Part shown: positions 21,788-32,812 of the stretch, one piece after another
How positions within the stretch are numbered: position 1 is the stretch's first letter
Layout: each line of letters opens with the position of its first letter
Assembly: GCA_029215795.1 (NCBI GenBank)
Contig: JARDYH010000003.1
Span: 173,674,382 to 173,738,381 of the forward strand
Length of the DNA: 64,000 nt
Origin: Anniella stebbinsi
Lineage: Eukaryota; Chordata; Lepidosauria; Squamata; Anniellidae
Reading direction: 5' to 3'
Notes under the pieces: model-generated
Told to the model about the DNA's origin: nothing
What the model saw: only the letters and a program-made list of their open reading frames with translations
Databases searched by the model: none
Translations under genes and position numbers: made by a program

Positions 21788-22833
21788 CTGCCCTACAAGT
21801 TGTCACCTCACGTTAAATAGCGAGTTTTATTTACCACAAGAGTAAGAGCACCTTATGTCCATGTAAACAACTGCTGTTCAAGCGTATTAACGATCAGAGT
21901 GGGCGGACTGTGGTCATGATGTCATGCATAGAACTGCCCCTTCGCTGGGAAAACCTCCCACTTTTTTGTTTAGTTTTATTTCCTGTCTCCTCATGGCAAC
22001 TCCTCCTTGTTCTCCATCTCTCTAGATGGAAGCTCCAGGAAGAAGAGATCCAACGTGAACCAAAAATAAAGTTTCTTTGAAGTACCCTGATGGAATATTT
22101 TTTTCATGGAGACACGGGGCCAGATGGAGGTGGTTTCATGAGAAGCAAAGGGGGTAGGAAGGATGTGTGCGTGTGCGCATAATTAGCGATCAGCTTAGAC
22201 ATATCGTCCCCTCACTTCTTGCTTGATTCCTGACATGAGCTGTGTGTGTGTGCGCGTGTGTATGTTTTACAATGGTTGAGCTCGCTGGGAAAAGGAGGGG
22301 GAAGGAAAAAAGCAGCATCCCCCTGTCTGTTTTGGCATGCATCTGTGCGAGGCACATTCCCATTTACTCCTGAGCAGTTCACTTGAAATGGCAATCAGGC
22401 TGACTAAAAATAAGTTTTCAAAGGGTGCTGGAGGGGAAAACTTATGAGGCACATCCCCATTTACTCCTGAGCAGTTCTGGGGGGGCAACTTCAGCTGGCG
22501 ATCAGAAGAAAGGGGAGGGGAAAGAGGTAGCTGAACAGGTTAACCAGGTCATTATGGGCAGATAACCCAGGTAACCAAAGGCGGGAGATTCTGGTGGGCG
22601 GGAAGAATAAAGGGAGGGAACCTGTTTGGGCAGTTTTTCCAGGACAAAGCGCATTACTTTCAGCAACATTTGCATACAATTCTCCGCATGTAAACAACAT
22701 TTAAATTGCCTTGCATAGAGCTCATCCTGCGCTTCGATGGCTCTCGTGTGTAGGTATTAGGCGTAAACGCGATTGTCAAGAGATGCGCATAATAGGAAAA
22801 TCGGGCATCAAAGCAAACTCTTGTAGAGGGACC
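21788..22833. mobile_element. TIR element with ~0.8-kb cargo (same family as 7115 and 33717)
   Basis: The right shell (GTAGGTATTAGGCGTAAACG, GATGCGCATAAT, ACTCTTGTAGAGGGACC) matches the other two members. The left shell is shortened (TGCCCTACAAG, then CACGTTAAATAGCGAGTTTT). The shell is continuous with the 7115 copy up to CATGTAAACAA (21870) and resumes at CAATTCTCCGCATG (22677), so about 806 bp between them are extra. The cargo contains a possible splice acceptor (CTCTCTAG before ATGGAAGCTCC, about 22026), an AATAAA at about 22066, and a 32-bp motif duplicated 96 bp apart (22350 and 22446). I do not recognise the cargo's origin. Confidence 0.75.
22350..22477. repeat. Short direct repeat inside the cargo
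   Basis: GAGGCACATTCCCATTTACT and GAGGCACATCCCCATTTACT, each followed by CCTGAGCAGTTC, are 96 bp apart. The spacer differs, so this is a two-unit duplication within the cargo of the 21788 element. Confidence 0.8.
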
Positions 22834-23867
22834 TTTCACTATTAAGTGAACCTGAATATGAACTCTTGTGTCATACTTTCAAAGCACACTCATGGGCCGT
22901 GGGATGACTTGTGAAAACACACACAAACATACAAAACCAATTATAACACAGCACACAATAAAACCTAAAGTTTGACCACTTAGATTAGGCTATTAATAAG
23001 ATGGTCAAGCCTATTGTTGCTATATTCAGGTAGTAACAACCTGAATAATTTCAGAGTAGAGTCTAGGATGTCTCATCTGTTGATCACCAGCAAGAGCACT
23101 AGTTGTCTTCATGCGGTAATGGAATGACACACTTGGTATAATTTGTAGGCTCCTCACTGGCTGTTAAATAGATTCTGAAGTTCAGAGCTGGAACCGATTA
23201 ACATGAATAAATGTAAATGATGGTTACCTAAATTACAAATAAATGATGTATTAACAAACCACTATATATATATGCTATAAAAGCAGTCACTACTTACATC
23301 TTTTGGATCCTTTGATATATAGGCATGTCAAGCACAGTTTAAAGAGAATTGTTTGTGCCTGAACAAAGCTTATGCTGATATAAATATCCTCAGACAGTAA
23401 TTAAAGTGTTTCTTTGCAGTGGCAAATACAATGCTGGCACATAATCCAGTAGGAGGATGGTAGGTACAAAAAGCTTTCTATACTCAGTAAATGAAAGGGG
23501 GAAAGCATGGTCCTGGCTCACATTTAATCATTTTTATTCAATCTATTGATTCGCGCTATGCATGGGTTTTAAATTTTGCATAGTGAATGGTAAACACAAG
23601 TACAAATTCATCAGCTGCAGCACAACATTTATTTGAGACCTTGCATTCAAATCATGGAATCATGTACATTTGCAAGGTGGAAATTTTAAATCATTTGCTT
23701 TAACAGAAATGAGGGGGGGATGAAATTCTTCCAGAACTTACTGTTGAACACTGTTTTTGCTTTTGGGATGTGGACATATTGCAGTTGGAAACCCACAATT
23801 CTAACCTGTCTTAGATATCAATGAACATTTTATATCTATACTAGAAGGAGACATTTTTCCCCCTCTC
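22834..23867. other. Unassigned intergenic DNA
   Basis: A-rich sequence at about 22910-23010 (CAATAAAACCTAAAGTTTGACC) weakly resembles 10008-10100 and may be decayed LINE 3' UTR. Otherwise nothing is recognised. Confidence 0.35.
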
Positions 23868-24274
23868 TCAAAATACTAGAACCCGGGGTCATCCCATGAA
23901 ACTGATTGGTGAGAGATTCAGGACAAAGAAAAAGATATACTTCTTTACACAGCGCATAGTTAAAATATGGATTTCACTACCACAGGATGTAGTGACGGCT
24001 ATCAATTTGGATGGCTTTAAAAGGGGTTGGATAAATACCTGGAGGAGAACACTATCAATGACTACTAGCCCTGATGGTTATGTGCTATCTCCTGTATCCG
24101 AGGCAGTAAGCCTGTATGTTCCAGTTGTTGGGGAACATGGGTGTGAGGGTGCTGTTGCATCATGTCCTGTTTTGTTGGTCCCTGGCTGACAGTTGGTTGA
24201 CCACTGTGTGAACAAAGTGCTGGAATAGATGGACCCTCGGCCTGACCAGCATGGCACTTCTTTACATTCTTAAT
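23868..24274 (+). mobile_element. CR1-type LINE 3' end, second subfamily
   Basis: Recognisable blocks are AATACTAGAACCCGGGGTCA, TTCTTTACACAGCGCATAGT, GTAGTGACGGCTATCAATTT, GGATGGCTTTAAAAGGGGTT, CTACTAGCCCTGATGGTTAT and GGACCCTCGGCCTGACCAGC, ending CTTCTTTACATTCTTAATG. A second copy of the subfamily lies at 62775-63557 and its last bases recur at 39211-39372. The 97-codon frame over it is the degenerate end of the LINE coding region plus 3' UTR, not a host gene. Confidence 0.8.
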
Positions 24275-24596
24275 GATTAAATATCCAAAAAACATACCTT
24301 TCATTTTTTATTTGTTAAAAAAACTAGATTCCATAAAACTAATACACACTAAAATATGTTTGCGTAAAAATTAAATAAATACATTCTAAGCCTAACTGGT
24401 TGGAAACTCACAGATGGTTATGCTGTCTGTTTGGCAGGATATTTTTTGTGCCATTCAACAAAGCCTCACTTCATCATTTCTATTTCTGAGCACCAAACCT
24501 ACCTGCACTCAGGTGGTTCTGGAAAGAATAACTCTGTTCCATTTATGGCTGCAGCTGAAAAACATCCAGGTTTATTCATTTGGATCCTCTACTTCA
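24275..24596. other. Unassigned intergenic DNA
   Basis: A 111-codon plus frame (24414-24749) begins here but runs into the MITE at 24597 and has no recognised domain. Confidence 0.4.
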
Positions 24597-24733
24597 GCTT
24601 TCCCCAAGCAGGTGCCCTCCAGATTTATGGAACAACAACTCCCATCTTCCCCAACCAGCATGCTTTATGGCCATGTCAGCTGGAGATTATGGGAGTTGTC
24701 TAGAGGGCTCAATATTGGAGAAGGCTGCCTCTT
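24597..24733. mobile_element. hAT-type palindromic MITE (CCTCCAGATG family)
   Basis: GCAGGTGCCCTCCAGATTTA and ACAACAACTCCCATCTTCCC pair with the right-hand ATTATGGGAGTTGTCTAGAG. CCAGCATGC and CATGTCAGCTGG form the centre. Ends read CTTTCCCCAAGC and TTGGAGAAGG, which are complementary. Confidence 0.7.
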
Positions 24734-24837
24734 TCCTCAGTGTATGTAGGGTGGCTTACATGGGGTTATTTTATTTATCCTCACAACAATAATAATATTT
24801 TAAAGTCAGATTTCTTATATCTGATAATAAAAGATGA

Positions 24838-24865
24838 TGTGTGTCTGTCTGTCTGTCTCTCTGTC
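24838..24865. repeat. (CTGT)n-like microsatellite
   Basis: GTGTCTGTCTGTCTGTCTCT, a short CTGT run. Confidence 0.8.
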
Positions 24866-24904
24866 AACAACATAGCACCAATATCTTAAAATCTAAACAT
24901 GTGA

Positions 24905-25256
24905 CATTTGGCATGCATAGCACTCTTCAAATACTTGAAAGGTTGTCACACAGAGGAGGGCCAAGATCTCTTCTCGATCATCCCAGAGTGCAGGATGCAG
25001 AATAATGGGCTCAAGTTGGCGGAAGCCAGATTCCGGCTCGACACCAGGAAAAACATTCGGACTGTTAGAACAGTACGACAAGAGAACCAATTACCTAGGA
25101 AGGGCCCGGGCTCTCCCACACTAGAGACATTCAAGAGGCAGCTGGACAGCCATCTGTGAGATATGCTTTAAGGTGGATTCCTGCATTGAGCAGGGCATTG
25201 GACTCGATGGCCTTACAGGCCCCTTCCAACTCTACTGTTCTATGATACTATGATAC
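24905..25256 (+). mobile_element. CR1 LINE 3' end, uninterrupted
   Basis: The sequence starts GCACTCTTCAAATACTTGAA and passes through ACACAGAGGAGGGCCAAGAT, ATAATGGGCTCAAGTTGGCG, CATTCAAGAGGCAGCTGGAC and GGATTCCTGCATTGAGCAGG, ending CTCTACTGTTCTATGATACT. It is the best-preserved CR1 3' end here and is the reference for the broken copies at 6993 and 10349. The 83-codon frame across it is the terminal LINE ORF. Confidence 0.9.
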
Positions 25257-25535
25257 TAAATGGAATCTAAATTATTTGGTTTTTTAAATACATTGATTAA
25301 TTTCAATTAATTTAAATGAATATGTGCAGTACCATCTTCAGTTACTAGGTGTCAAACTTCCCTAACCAGCATATAGCTGGCCTGAAGCCAAGTGAGACTC
25401 TGAAGCCAAGGGAGAGTAGTCCAAGGGACAGAGTTATACAGCTGCTCTCTTCCCCCATTCTATGGAGCAGTCTCCCTCCAAGAAAAGGGGTGGACAAACC
25501 ACTCCCTCAGGGGACTATAGGGGTGCAATATGGCA
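25257..25535. other. Unassigned intergenic DNA
   Basis: No feature recognised between the CR1 end and the next MITE. Confidence 0.4.
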
Positions 25536-25855
25536 TAGGGTGACCAGATAAAATCCAGGTCAGGGCTCATGTAACTTTAACAGTTGTAGAGAAAAGGGAA
25601 TTTCAGCCAGTGTCATTTGTATGTAATTAGTTCCTGGTGAAATTCCCTCTTCATCACAACAGTTAAAGTTGCAGGGGCCCAGCCTTCTTTTGTATATGGT
25701 CACTCTAGTATAGTGCCTGCAACTTTAACAGTTGTGATGAAGAGGGAATTTCACCAGGAACTAATTGCATACAAATGACACTGGTTGAAATTCCCTTTTC
25801 TCTACAACTGTTAAAGTTACATGAGCCCTGACCTGGATTTTATCTGGTCACCCTA
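25536..25855. mobile_element. Dimeric hAT-type MITE with exact 8-bp duplication
   Basis: Ends TAGGGTGACCAGATAAAATC and TTTTATCTGGTCACCCTA are inverted repeats. The flanks are ATATGGCA at 25528-25535 and again at 25856-25863, a perfect 8-bp target duplication. The two arms are inverted copies joined at TATGGTCACTCTAGTATAG. This copy defines the element boundaries and supports the hAT assignment. No transposase is encoded. Confidence 0.93.
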
Positions 25856-25863
25856 ATATGGCA

Positions 25864-26607
25864 GGAACCAGGCCTGGGGTACCAGCAGGTGTCGCTTCAC
25901 TCAGATGGAACAGGCACAAAGATACCAATAGAGGCTACATCAAGATGAACCTTTACAAAATAAAAAGCTAGTCTAAATAAAATTTAAAAAGCATTTCCTG
26001 ACAGTAGAATTGTTTCAGAAAATAGCTATGTGGGCATCTTTAGGAAGGCACTTCCACAGCTTTGGGGGCAGCCACTGGGAAAGACCTTTCATGTGTTCTC
26101 CCCATGCCAACACATTTTATTATGTTCTCCACATGCAGACCCCAAACTATTGCCACTATATCATAGCGAAGCACGTTTCACACCTGATGTTGTATAGATG
26201 GAGAGGGGAGGGACATCGCATGTGTCATCATGGGTACACTTTAAAATATGCATAGATATATGCAAGTATGTATGTAGGGCTCCTTCCGCATGCTCAGAAA
26301 CCCTGCTTTTCCAGAATTTTTGATTAGCGGTAAGAGCTCTGTTTGCATTCAAATATACCAATGAAGGATCTATGCACACTGAATGCATGAAACTAGAAAT
26401 GAGAATGGCACATGCAATCCAGCTCCCCACACCTCCCACCAACCCCACACTTCTTCAATGCAATGTGAAAAGTGTTTGTCTGTGGCATCTTCTTCATGCA
26501 TCTCAGAAATTGGTTCCTCTCTTTTCTTGATTATTTTATCTTTATGCAAATATGCGTAAGTTAGGAGGCTCACAGACATTGGCTACATTCAGAAGTAATG
26601 CTAAAAC
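25864..26607. other. Unassigned intergenic DNA
   Basis: Frames at 26010-26255 (plus) and 26161-26448 (minus) overlap on opposite strands and show no domain. Confidence 0.4.
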
Positions 26608-26615
26608 ATAGTTTG

Positions 26616-26922
26616 TAAGGTGACCAGATAAAATCCAGATCAGGCTCATGTAACTTTAACAGTTGTAGAGAAAAGGGAATTTCAGCCAGTGTCATTTGTA
26701 TGCAATTAGTTCCTGGTGATATTCCCTCTTCATCACAACAGTTAAAGTTGCCTTTTTTGTATATGGTCACTCTAGTATAGTGCCTGCAACTTTAACAGTT
26801 GTGATGAAGAGGGAATTTCACCAGGAACTAATTGCATACAAACGACACTGGTTGAAATTCCCTTTTTTCTACAACTGTTAAAGTTACATGAGCCCTGACC
26901 TGGATTTTATCTGGTCACTCTA
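26616..26922. mobile_element. Dimeric hAT-type MITE with exact 8-bp duplication
   Basis: Ends TAAGGTGACCAGATAAAATC and ATCTGGTCACTCTA. Flanks ATAGTTTG (26608-26615) and ATAGTTTG (26923-26930) are identical. The central part lacks the CAGGGGCCCTGCC stretch seen in other copies. Confidence 0.93.
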
Positions 26923-26934
26923 ATAGTTTGCTTT

Positions 26935-27065
26935 AACAATTTTGATAGGTATGCTGGTCCCAAGTTGTTTAGGGCTTTGTAGGATAACAACACAACCTTG
27001 TATGTGGCTCGGTAGCTAACAGGCAGCCAGTGCAGTTCTTTTAACATAAAGAATGGGCTGTCAGA
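26935..27065 (-). mobile_element. L2-clade LINE fragment, minus strand
   Basis: Plus-strand blocks GTTTAGGGCTTTGTAGGATA and CAGGCAGCCAGTGCAGTTCT correspond to the part just upstream of the terminal ORF/3' end of the LINE at 47780-48310 (TTTGTGGCCTTGAATATGGC, CTGGCAGCCAATGCAGATGG). Only about 130 bp are recognisable. Confidence 0.6.
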
Positions 27066-28099
27066 TATCATCCACCAACAGATTGTATTCCAGCCTTCAA
27101 AGGGCCCCTCATCACTAATTTCATCTATTTATTGCTTCAGGACAAGAAATGCCTCTTCAGTGTGGATTTCCGGGCATGGGATCATATACTGGGTAGAACA
27201 AGAGGATTTAAGGAATGGATGGATCTCAGACTGAGCTCCTGAGAGATATGTTTGGAGGTGGCCCAAGGCCTGGACAGTTGAGGTAGCCAGATGGAATAAG
27301 TCCATGCGGTGACTTGTGCAAGCCCTTGTGGTTGAAAGACAACCAGCAGTGTCATGAATTGGCTGCAACCTGAATAGATATGGTGACGAGGCAAGGTTGG
27401 TTAGGGGCACCCCTCTCCCACCTCTTGTGGCGTGATAGGTAGTGGGCTGGATGCATTGGTGAGGAGACTGGGATTGGGCTCCCTGTTCCCCCACAGTGAG
27501 GAATTCCCACAAAGGATCTCAGGGACATGGCACCATTCAAGTCAGTTGATAAATTTGTGGCCAGTTTATTATCCCAGCTGTGCCTGTGTGTCTATTTGTT
27601 CTCACCCCTTTGCCAACCAGACCCAGTTAACTGTTGCCCACACAATAGTCAGTTCCTCTTCAAGAGGTACTTTGGCTTGGGGAGGACTATCTTGTTTCTA
27701 TCACCACTCCTAGGAGTATAATTTTTAAAACGTTCTTACACAACACTGTTGTGTCTAACTGAATGGACTAGTAGCTAGTTTTCATAAGCCAGTTTACTCC
27801 TTCAAGGAAATCTCTTTGTTACTTGGTGCAGGTAATTGCCCATCACAAAACTTGTTGGTTGTCTATTGTGGCTGAGCAAACATTCTGTAAAACTTGACAG
27901 TTTTGCATAAGCCTTTGCAAACAAATCTTGGAGCAATAGCAGGATTCACCTTGCTGCTTTGTGTGCCTTGTTTTCAGGGACCAATGTGGGGACGTTTCGT
28001 CTATGCCAAGCCTTGCAGTGGATGTGCAGACTTTTAGGAAGTGAAGCAAAAGATTCTGTTAGTGAGCCGATAGGGATCAGAACTTTTTGGAGCCCACCC
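27066..28099. other. Unassigned intergenic DNA
   Basis: Overlapping frames at 27129-27540 (minus, up to 127 codons) and 27432-27721 (plus) have no recognised domain. No transposon ends were found, although the stretch could be old transposon sequence. Confidence 0.35.
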
Positions 28100-28530
28100 A
28101 TCTTCATTTAGAGCGACAGGAATAAAAACTATTCTTTTCTTCCTAATTAAAATTGGCTAAGGGATGAAGCTCCCGGAGATAAAAGCTAGAGCTTAAGATG
28201 ACGGAGTCGTTATTGTGGAATAAATGCTTCAGTGAATAACAATCAAAACCATATAATGAAATCTTTTTCTTTCCCTAATATGCTGTAATGTGAGTGTATG
28301 CAGCACTAGAAGCCGTTTTCATATATAATTATACTCTTGAAAGCCAATTTGTTTTTAGTAAACTCTGAAGGCCAGAGAAGGACAGATAAATGAATGGCAA
28401 ATTCCATGGAGTGTTTTATCAGCTTCCTGCCACTCTCTGAACGATGCCAGACCAAAAATAAGAGTGAATAAACCACCCCGCTACTAAAGGTCCAGTGAAA
28501 GGCCATGTATAGACTTGAAAGGGGTTATTA
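28100..28530. promoter_or_regulatory. Candidate conserved non-coding element
   Basis: A repeat-free, moderately AT-rich block with dense short motifs: CCTAATTAAAATTGG, GGAATAAATGC, TATAATTATACTC, GATAAATGAATGGC and ACCAAAAATAAGAGTG. No coding frame stands out. The texture resembles conserved vertebrate enhancers, but conservation cannot be judged from one sequence. Confidence 0.25.
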
Positions 28531-28934
28531 ATTCTATACAGTGTTGCATTATTATTATTATTTTCTCTCTGTTTCTCAGTTATTTGCCAGCAGACAGCTG
28601 TGTAAGTCAGAGGGCTGAGGTAGCCAACCTGACTGCTATAGTTACCGATAGTTAATGAGGTTGAGTTCAGAAGATCTTTTGAGTCCTTTTTCTCGCCATT
28701 TCTCACATCTCCTTGACACTGAGCAGAATGGTCTCAACTAATTTATGTATCACTGAAGGTATTACGATCTTACAATATTATATAATTTTCTTATCTCTGC
28801 TGTTCTTCTGCAGACCTTGCTATCTGTCTCCCTGCTTCCTTATGGCCTCATAATCCAAGCAGAAACAATGTTTGTATTAGACACTTAGTGCTCACCACAG
28901 CATGGGTACAATCTCAAGCAAAAGGTGCATAATA

Positions 28935-29252
28935 TAGACTGGCCATATGAAAAGGAGGACAGGGCTCATGTAACTTTAACAGTTGTAGAGAAAAGGGAAT
29001 TTCAGCCAGTGTCATTTGTATGCAATTAGTTCCTGGTGAAATTCCCTCTTCATCACAACAGTTAAAGTTGCAGGGGCCCTGCCTTTTTTGTATATGGTCA
29101 CTCTAGTATAGTGCCTGCAACTTTAACAGTTGTGATGAAGAGGGAATTTCACCAGGAACTAATTGCATACAAATGACACTGGCTGAAATTCCCTTTTCTC
29201 TACAACTGTTAAAGTTACATGAGCCCTGTCCTCCTTTTCATATGGTCAGCCT
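28935..29252. mobile_element. Dimeric hAT-type MITE
   Basis: Ends TAGACTGGCCATATGAAAAG and CTTTTCATATGGTCAGCCT. Flanks GCATAATA and ACATAATA agree in seven of eight positions. Both ends are of the GAAAAGGAGGACAGGGCTC subtype, and the arms are joined at the same TATGGTCACTCTAGTATAG junction as the other copies. Confidence 0.9.
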
Positions 29253-29534
29253 ACATAATAAAATGTAACAGCAGAGTTCGTGGATGTGACCAGAAAGAGG
29301 ATAAAGTTTTGCCATCTTTCAATGTTGCGCCTTGTCACATGCTTAGCAGTGGGGTGGACCAGAAATGATCCCAGGTTCTTCTTTGTGCAGAAACAATAAT
29401 GAGATTCAGTTCAGAGAGAAAAGCTTACAGCAGTGTCAATTAAATCCCAGCCCACTTTTGACCTAACTTTAAGTCAAACTTGTCCCAGGTCAATGCAATG
29501 GTTGCCACTAGTTCTTACGGTTTTTGAAACAATG

Positions 29535-29729
29535 ACCTTGTTCAGATGACACACTAATCCACAGTGACTAAGCATTTTGAGCTAAACATTATGGCTTAGC
29601 GTGTTACGTGAACCATGGCTTAGCATGTCATGTGAACCATTCCTAACCATGGTTTTTAACATGGTCACTATCCATTTGCTGCAAAGGGGTTAGCAGCCTA
29701 ACCATGACTTAGTGTGTTGTCTGAACAGG
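29535..29729. mobile_element. TIR MITE (CTTGTTCAGAYGACAC family)
   Basis: CCTTGTTCAGATGACACACT at the left pairs with AGTGTGTTGTCTGAACAGGC at the right. The interior is built of repeats of CATGGCTTAGCRTGTYAYGTGA and ACCATGGTT. No clear target duplication. Related decayed sequence occurs at 54590-54720. Confidence 0.7.
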
Positions 29730-31262
29730 CCCAACGAGCCCAGTGAATGAAGGATAGAGCTATTAGGCTGAAATGCTAAAGCCCTACCCTATCCAAGAAA
29801 TTACTTATGAGTAAGTCCCACTGGCGTTTACCTCTGAGTAGATGTGTATAGAATTGCACTGTTCATTATTATTTGCATGATAGTTAAATGGAACCTCTGT
29901 GTTCAGAGTCAGTATAACTCTAATTACCCAAACAACAAGGGAAGGCCATCACATCCACGCCATGCTTGTTAGTTTCCACAAGCATCTGGCTGGGCTGCAT
30001 TGGAAACAGAATTTTGGAGTAAATGAACCTACATCAGATGCAGCAAAGGTAGTTGTTCTGGTTTGATCCGCCAGAACTTCCTTTCTCACTAGCCCATAAT
30101 ACTCCAGTCACCAATGAACCTTATGGATCTAAGCATGCATAATGCGAAAGGAAAATGGCCAACAAGCACAGTGGTGCCATGTTTCTACATATGCATTGTA
30201 CACGGGCAGTAACATAATGCAGCACAGCAACCAGAACCAGGGCCACTGGCAGTGCTTAGGACAAGCAGTAGAAGAAGGCATGTGGAGCAATAACAACTTG
30301 GGAGAACAGAGGGAAAGAGCGGAAGCCTCCACAGAATGGTCAGAGGAGACATGCAGTGAATCTGATATGGTCTATTGAGAAATAGACTTAAGGACTAGTG
30401 CACATTTGCGGGAAATTTCTTTTTGGTTTTTGTCTTGCCTGATTTTCTCAGAAGCATAATAAAAATAATGCAATACTTCAAATCAGTTTAACCTTCACAA
30501 CCATAATTATTGTCAAGATAGAAACTCCAAAGTGCTTTAAAGCCAAACAAACCCCCCTAACGGGTGCACTAGAATGACAGGGTGAACAATGCCAAGTAAG
30601 AAAGCCCTGTGCTGTTCCTTATGTGCCATGTCCAGGACATCAGCACTATGAGCTACTCTCTTCTGGAAGTCACAGGAATGCACAATTGCTTTCTAAGAAT
30701 CATGTATAAAGAGAGCAGCTGTTCAAACTCATGTACAGAGTTTGCTGAATCAAGAAATTAGATAGGACTCCTGATCTAAGCAGGTGGCATGCCTATATCT
30801 TGCTGAGCTTACTTTCTCAGCTGTTTTTATGATAATTAATTTGCCTAGACATGAACATCCTCATCCCTTTTTAATTTTGCACATTTAACATTTTGTCCAC
30901 TCTCCTTTTCTTGTCTTGAAATTATGATTTTTCATCTCAGGGGGGAAAAACATCCAAATCTAATGCTCAGATTCCCTGCTTCCATATTTTACATTAAAGC
31001 TATAAAGTGGGCCAGGGGGTAGAGGGACCTGCAGCATGTTTAGTTTGGACATCAGCTATTATATCCCTATAAGGCAGGTAAGTTCTGTCTGGGCTTTTAA
31101 TAATATCCTTTTGAATGATTATGGGAAATTCTGTAAATTTGTGGGAGGAGGTATTGAGAAATAACTCCCCCAGTTTGAAAACCCAAAATCATTAGGAGCT
31201 GAACCCAACCTCCATTCTCAACTGCCAGTTTCCCAGCTGCTCTCTTGGCCCACAGATAAAAC
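29730..31262. other. Unassigned intergenic DNA
   Basis: A diverged GAGTAAGTCCCACTGGCGTT interspersed repeat lies at about 29805-29865. Frames at 30129-30378 overlap on opposite strands. AT motifs (GATAATTAATTTGCC at about 30830) are noted but not called. Confidence 0.4.
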
Positions 31263-31270
31263 CTCTAGTC

Positions 31271-31377
31271 CAGGGATGGGGAATGTGTAGCCCTCCAGAT
31301 GTTCTTTGACTACAACCCCAGTGGCTATGCTGGCTAGGGCTGGAGAGCCACACACTCTCCATCCCTGCTCTTGTCCA
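31271..31377. mobile_element. 107-bp hAT-type MITE with 8-bp duplication
   Basis: Ends CAGGGATGGGGAATGTG and CTCTCCATCCCTG are inverted repeats. Flanks CTCTAGTC (31263-31270) and CTCTTGTC (31378-31385) match in seven of eight positions. The interior carries the CCCTCCAGATG...CTACAACCCC core of the family at 24597 and 32684, which ties that family to hAT. Confidence 0.88.
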
Positions 31378-31385
31378 TTAACCCT

Positions 31386-32683
31386 ATGGAAGAAGTACAA
31401 ATAACTTCTCCCATCCAGTTCTACAGATTTCCATTACTATTGAGGACACCCTTCTTAGCTGAATCAAACATTTAGAAAGATAATCTAGTCCCATCCTCAC
31501 CAGCCAGGACCACATAAGGATAGCTTGTTTGAAAGCGCCACCTGTATTGAAATCCTCTTGTACAGAGAAGTTTTATCCCTGGCACTGAAGCTTTCCATAT
31601 GAGGGAGAGCTTGATAAAGATGTGCTTTCAAACAAGTAATCCCCTGCACACATAGTGGACACAACTGGTCTTTCTAAATGTTTGCATTCAATTCCCACTC
31701 TGAAAAGGGGAGTGTGCATATGTGTGCACACATGTGCATCAATACGCAAGATATAGGCAAAAACAGATGGACAAAGACAGCTGGTTGTTTCTAAGGCTTT
31801 AGACATTATAGTCACAAGGGAGAGGTCCTAAGAGGAAGTTTATGGTGGAGAGAGTATCTTCTTCTGCTTCCCAAGTTATTTTTCTCTCTCATGAGGAAAA
31901 AAGATATGGGGAATCTGGGAGCAATTTTGAGTGGGGGGGAAAAGACTGTAAGGAAAGGCTGAGGGACTTCATTCACTCTTGCCCACAGTCTCCCATGTTG
32001 AAATAGAGTTATTCTTGGTTACTTGAGACCTGCACCTTAAGCCTTAGGAACTTTCTTAAAAATAAAGCAGAAAAATAAACTCCATGGGGTTTAGGAACAG
32101 GGCAATAAAGCATACAGAAAGGGCTATGGATCATTAATCCCACACTTTAAAATTATGCTTCTGAAGACAATCTCTTCCATCTCAGGTGCACCATTTCCTC
32201 TTTTAAATATGGTATCTTAAAAAAGATCCTGACACAAGATTTTCATTCTTATGAGAGAGCAGTAGATGAATCCTGATTGTCTAGAAGAATTCTGGAGAAC
32301 TAGTAATCCTTGGGGCTTTCTATATGTCTTCTTTGTCCTGTGATGGCACTGCATTGGTTATACAATGCAGCCACCAACTTGCAGCCACAGTTGGGCTTTT
32401 CCCCAAAGCTGTTCCTTAAAAAAGTCAGGGCCTTACCATGACTTTTTCCTTTGAAGCGAAGTCACCACGGCGTTGAATTGGGGGCATTCAGAAGATGGCT
32501 GCTGATTGGTCACCAGAAACCAGGAAGAGGGCAGGGGGTAGGCTGAAGTACTTAGATGACTGCCGGAAAATCCCGCGCTCCCTCCTGATGTGGGAATTTC
32601 CCACCCCACCCCGATGCAGATAAAGAGCAGCTAAGCAATACCATGAAGACAGGCTCCTTGTATCCAGAGAGGTTTATGCACTC
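31386..32683. other. Unassigned intergenic DNA
   Basis: The 32340-32640 part is more GC- and CpG-rich than its neighbours and has no recognised repeat or ORF. Otherwise nothing is assigned. Confidence 0.4.
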
Positions 32684-32812
32684 AACCTGGTGCCTTCCAG
32701 ATGTTTGGCACTACAACTCCCATCATCCCTGCCCATTGGTCATGCTGGCTAGAGTGATGGGTGTTGTACTCTAAAACATTTGGAGTACAGCAGGTTGGGG
32801 AAGGTTGCTGTA
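32684..32812. mobile_element. hAT-type palindromic MITE (CCTCCAGATG family)
   Basis: CAACCTGGTGCCTTCCAGAT and CACTACAACTCCCATCATCC pair with GATGGGTGTTGTACTCTAAA and TTTGGAGTACAGCAGGTTGG. CATGCTGGCTAG marks the centre. No clear duplication. Confidence 0.75.

Noticed and set aside
24908..25159. 83-codon frame that looks protein-like
   Set aside because: It is the terminal part of a CR1 LINE, not a host gene.
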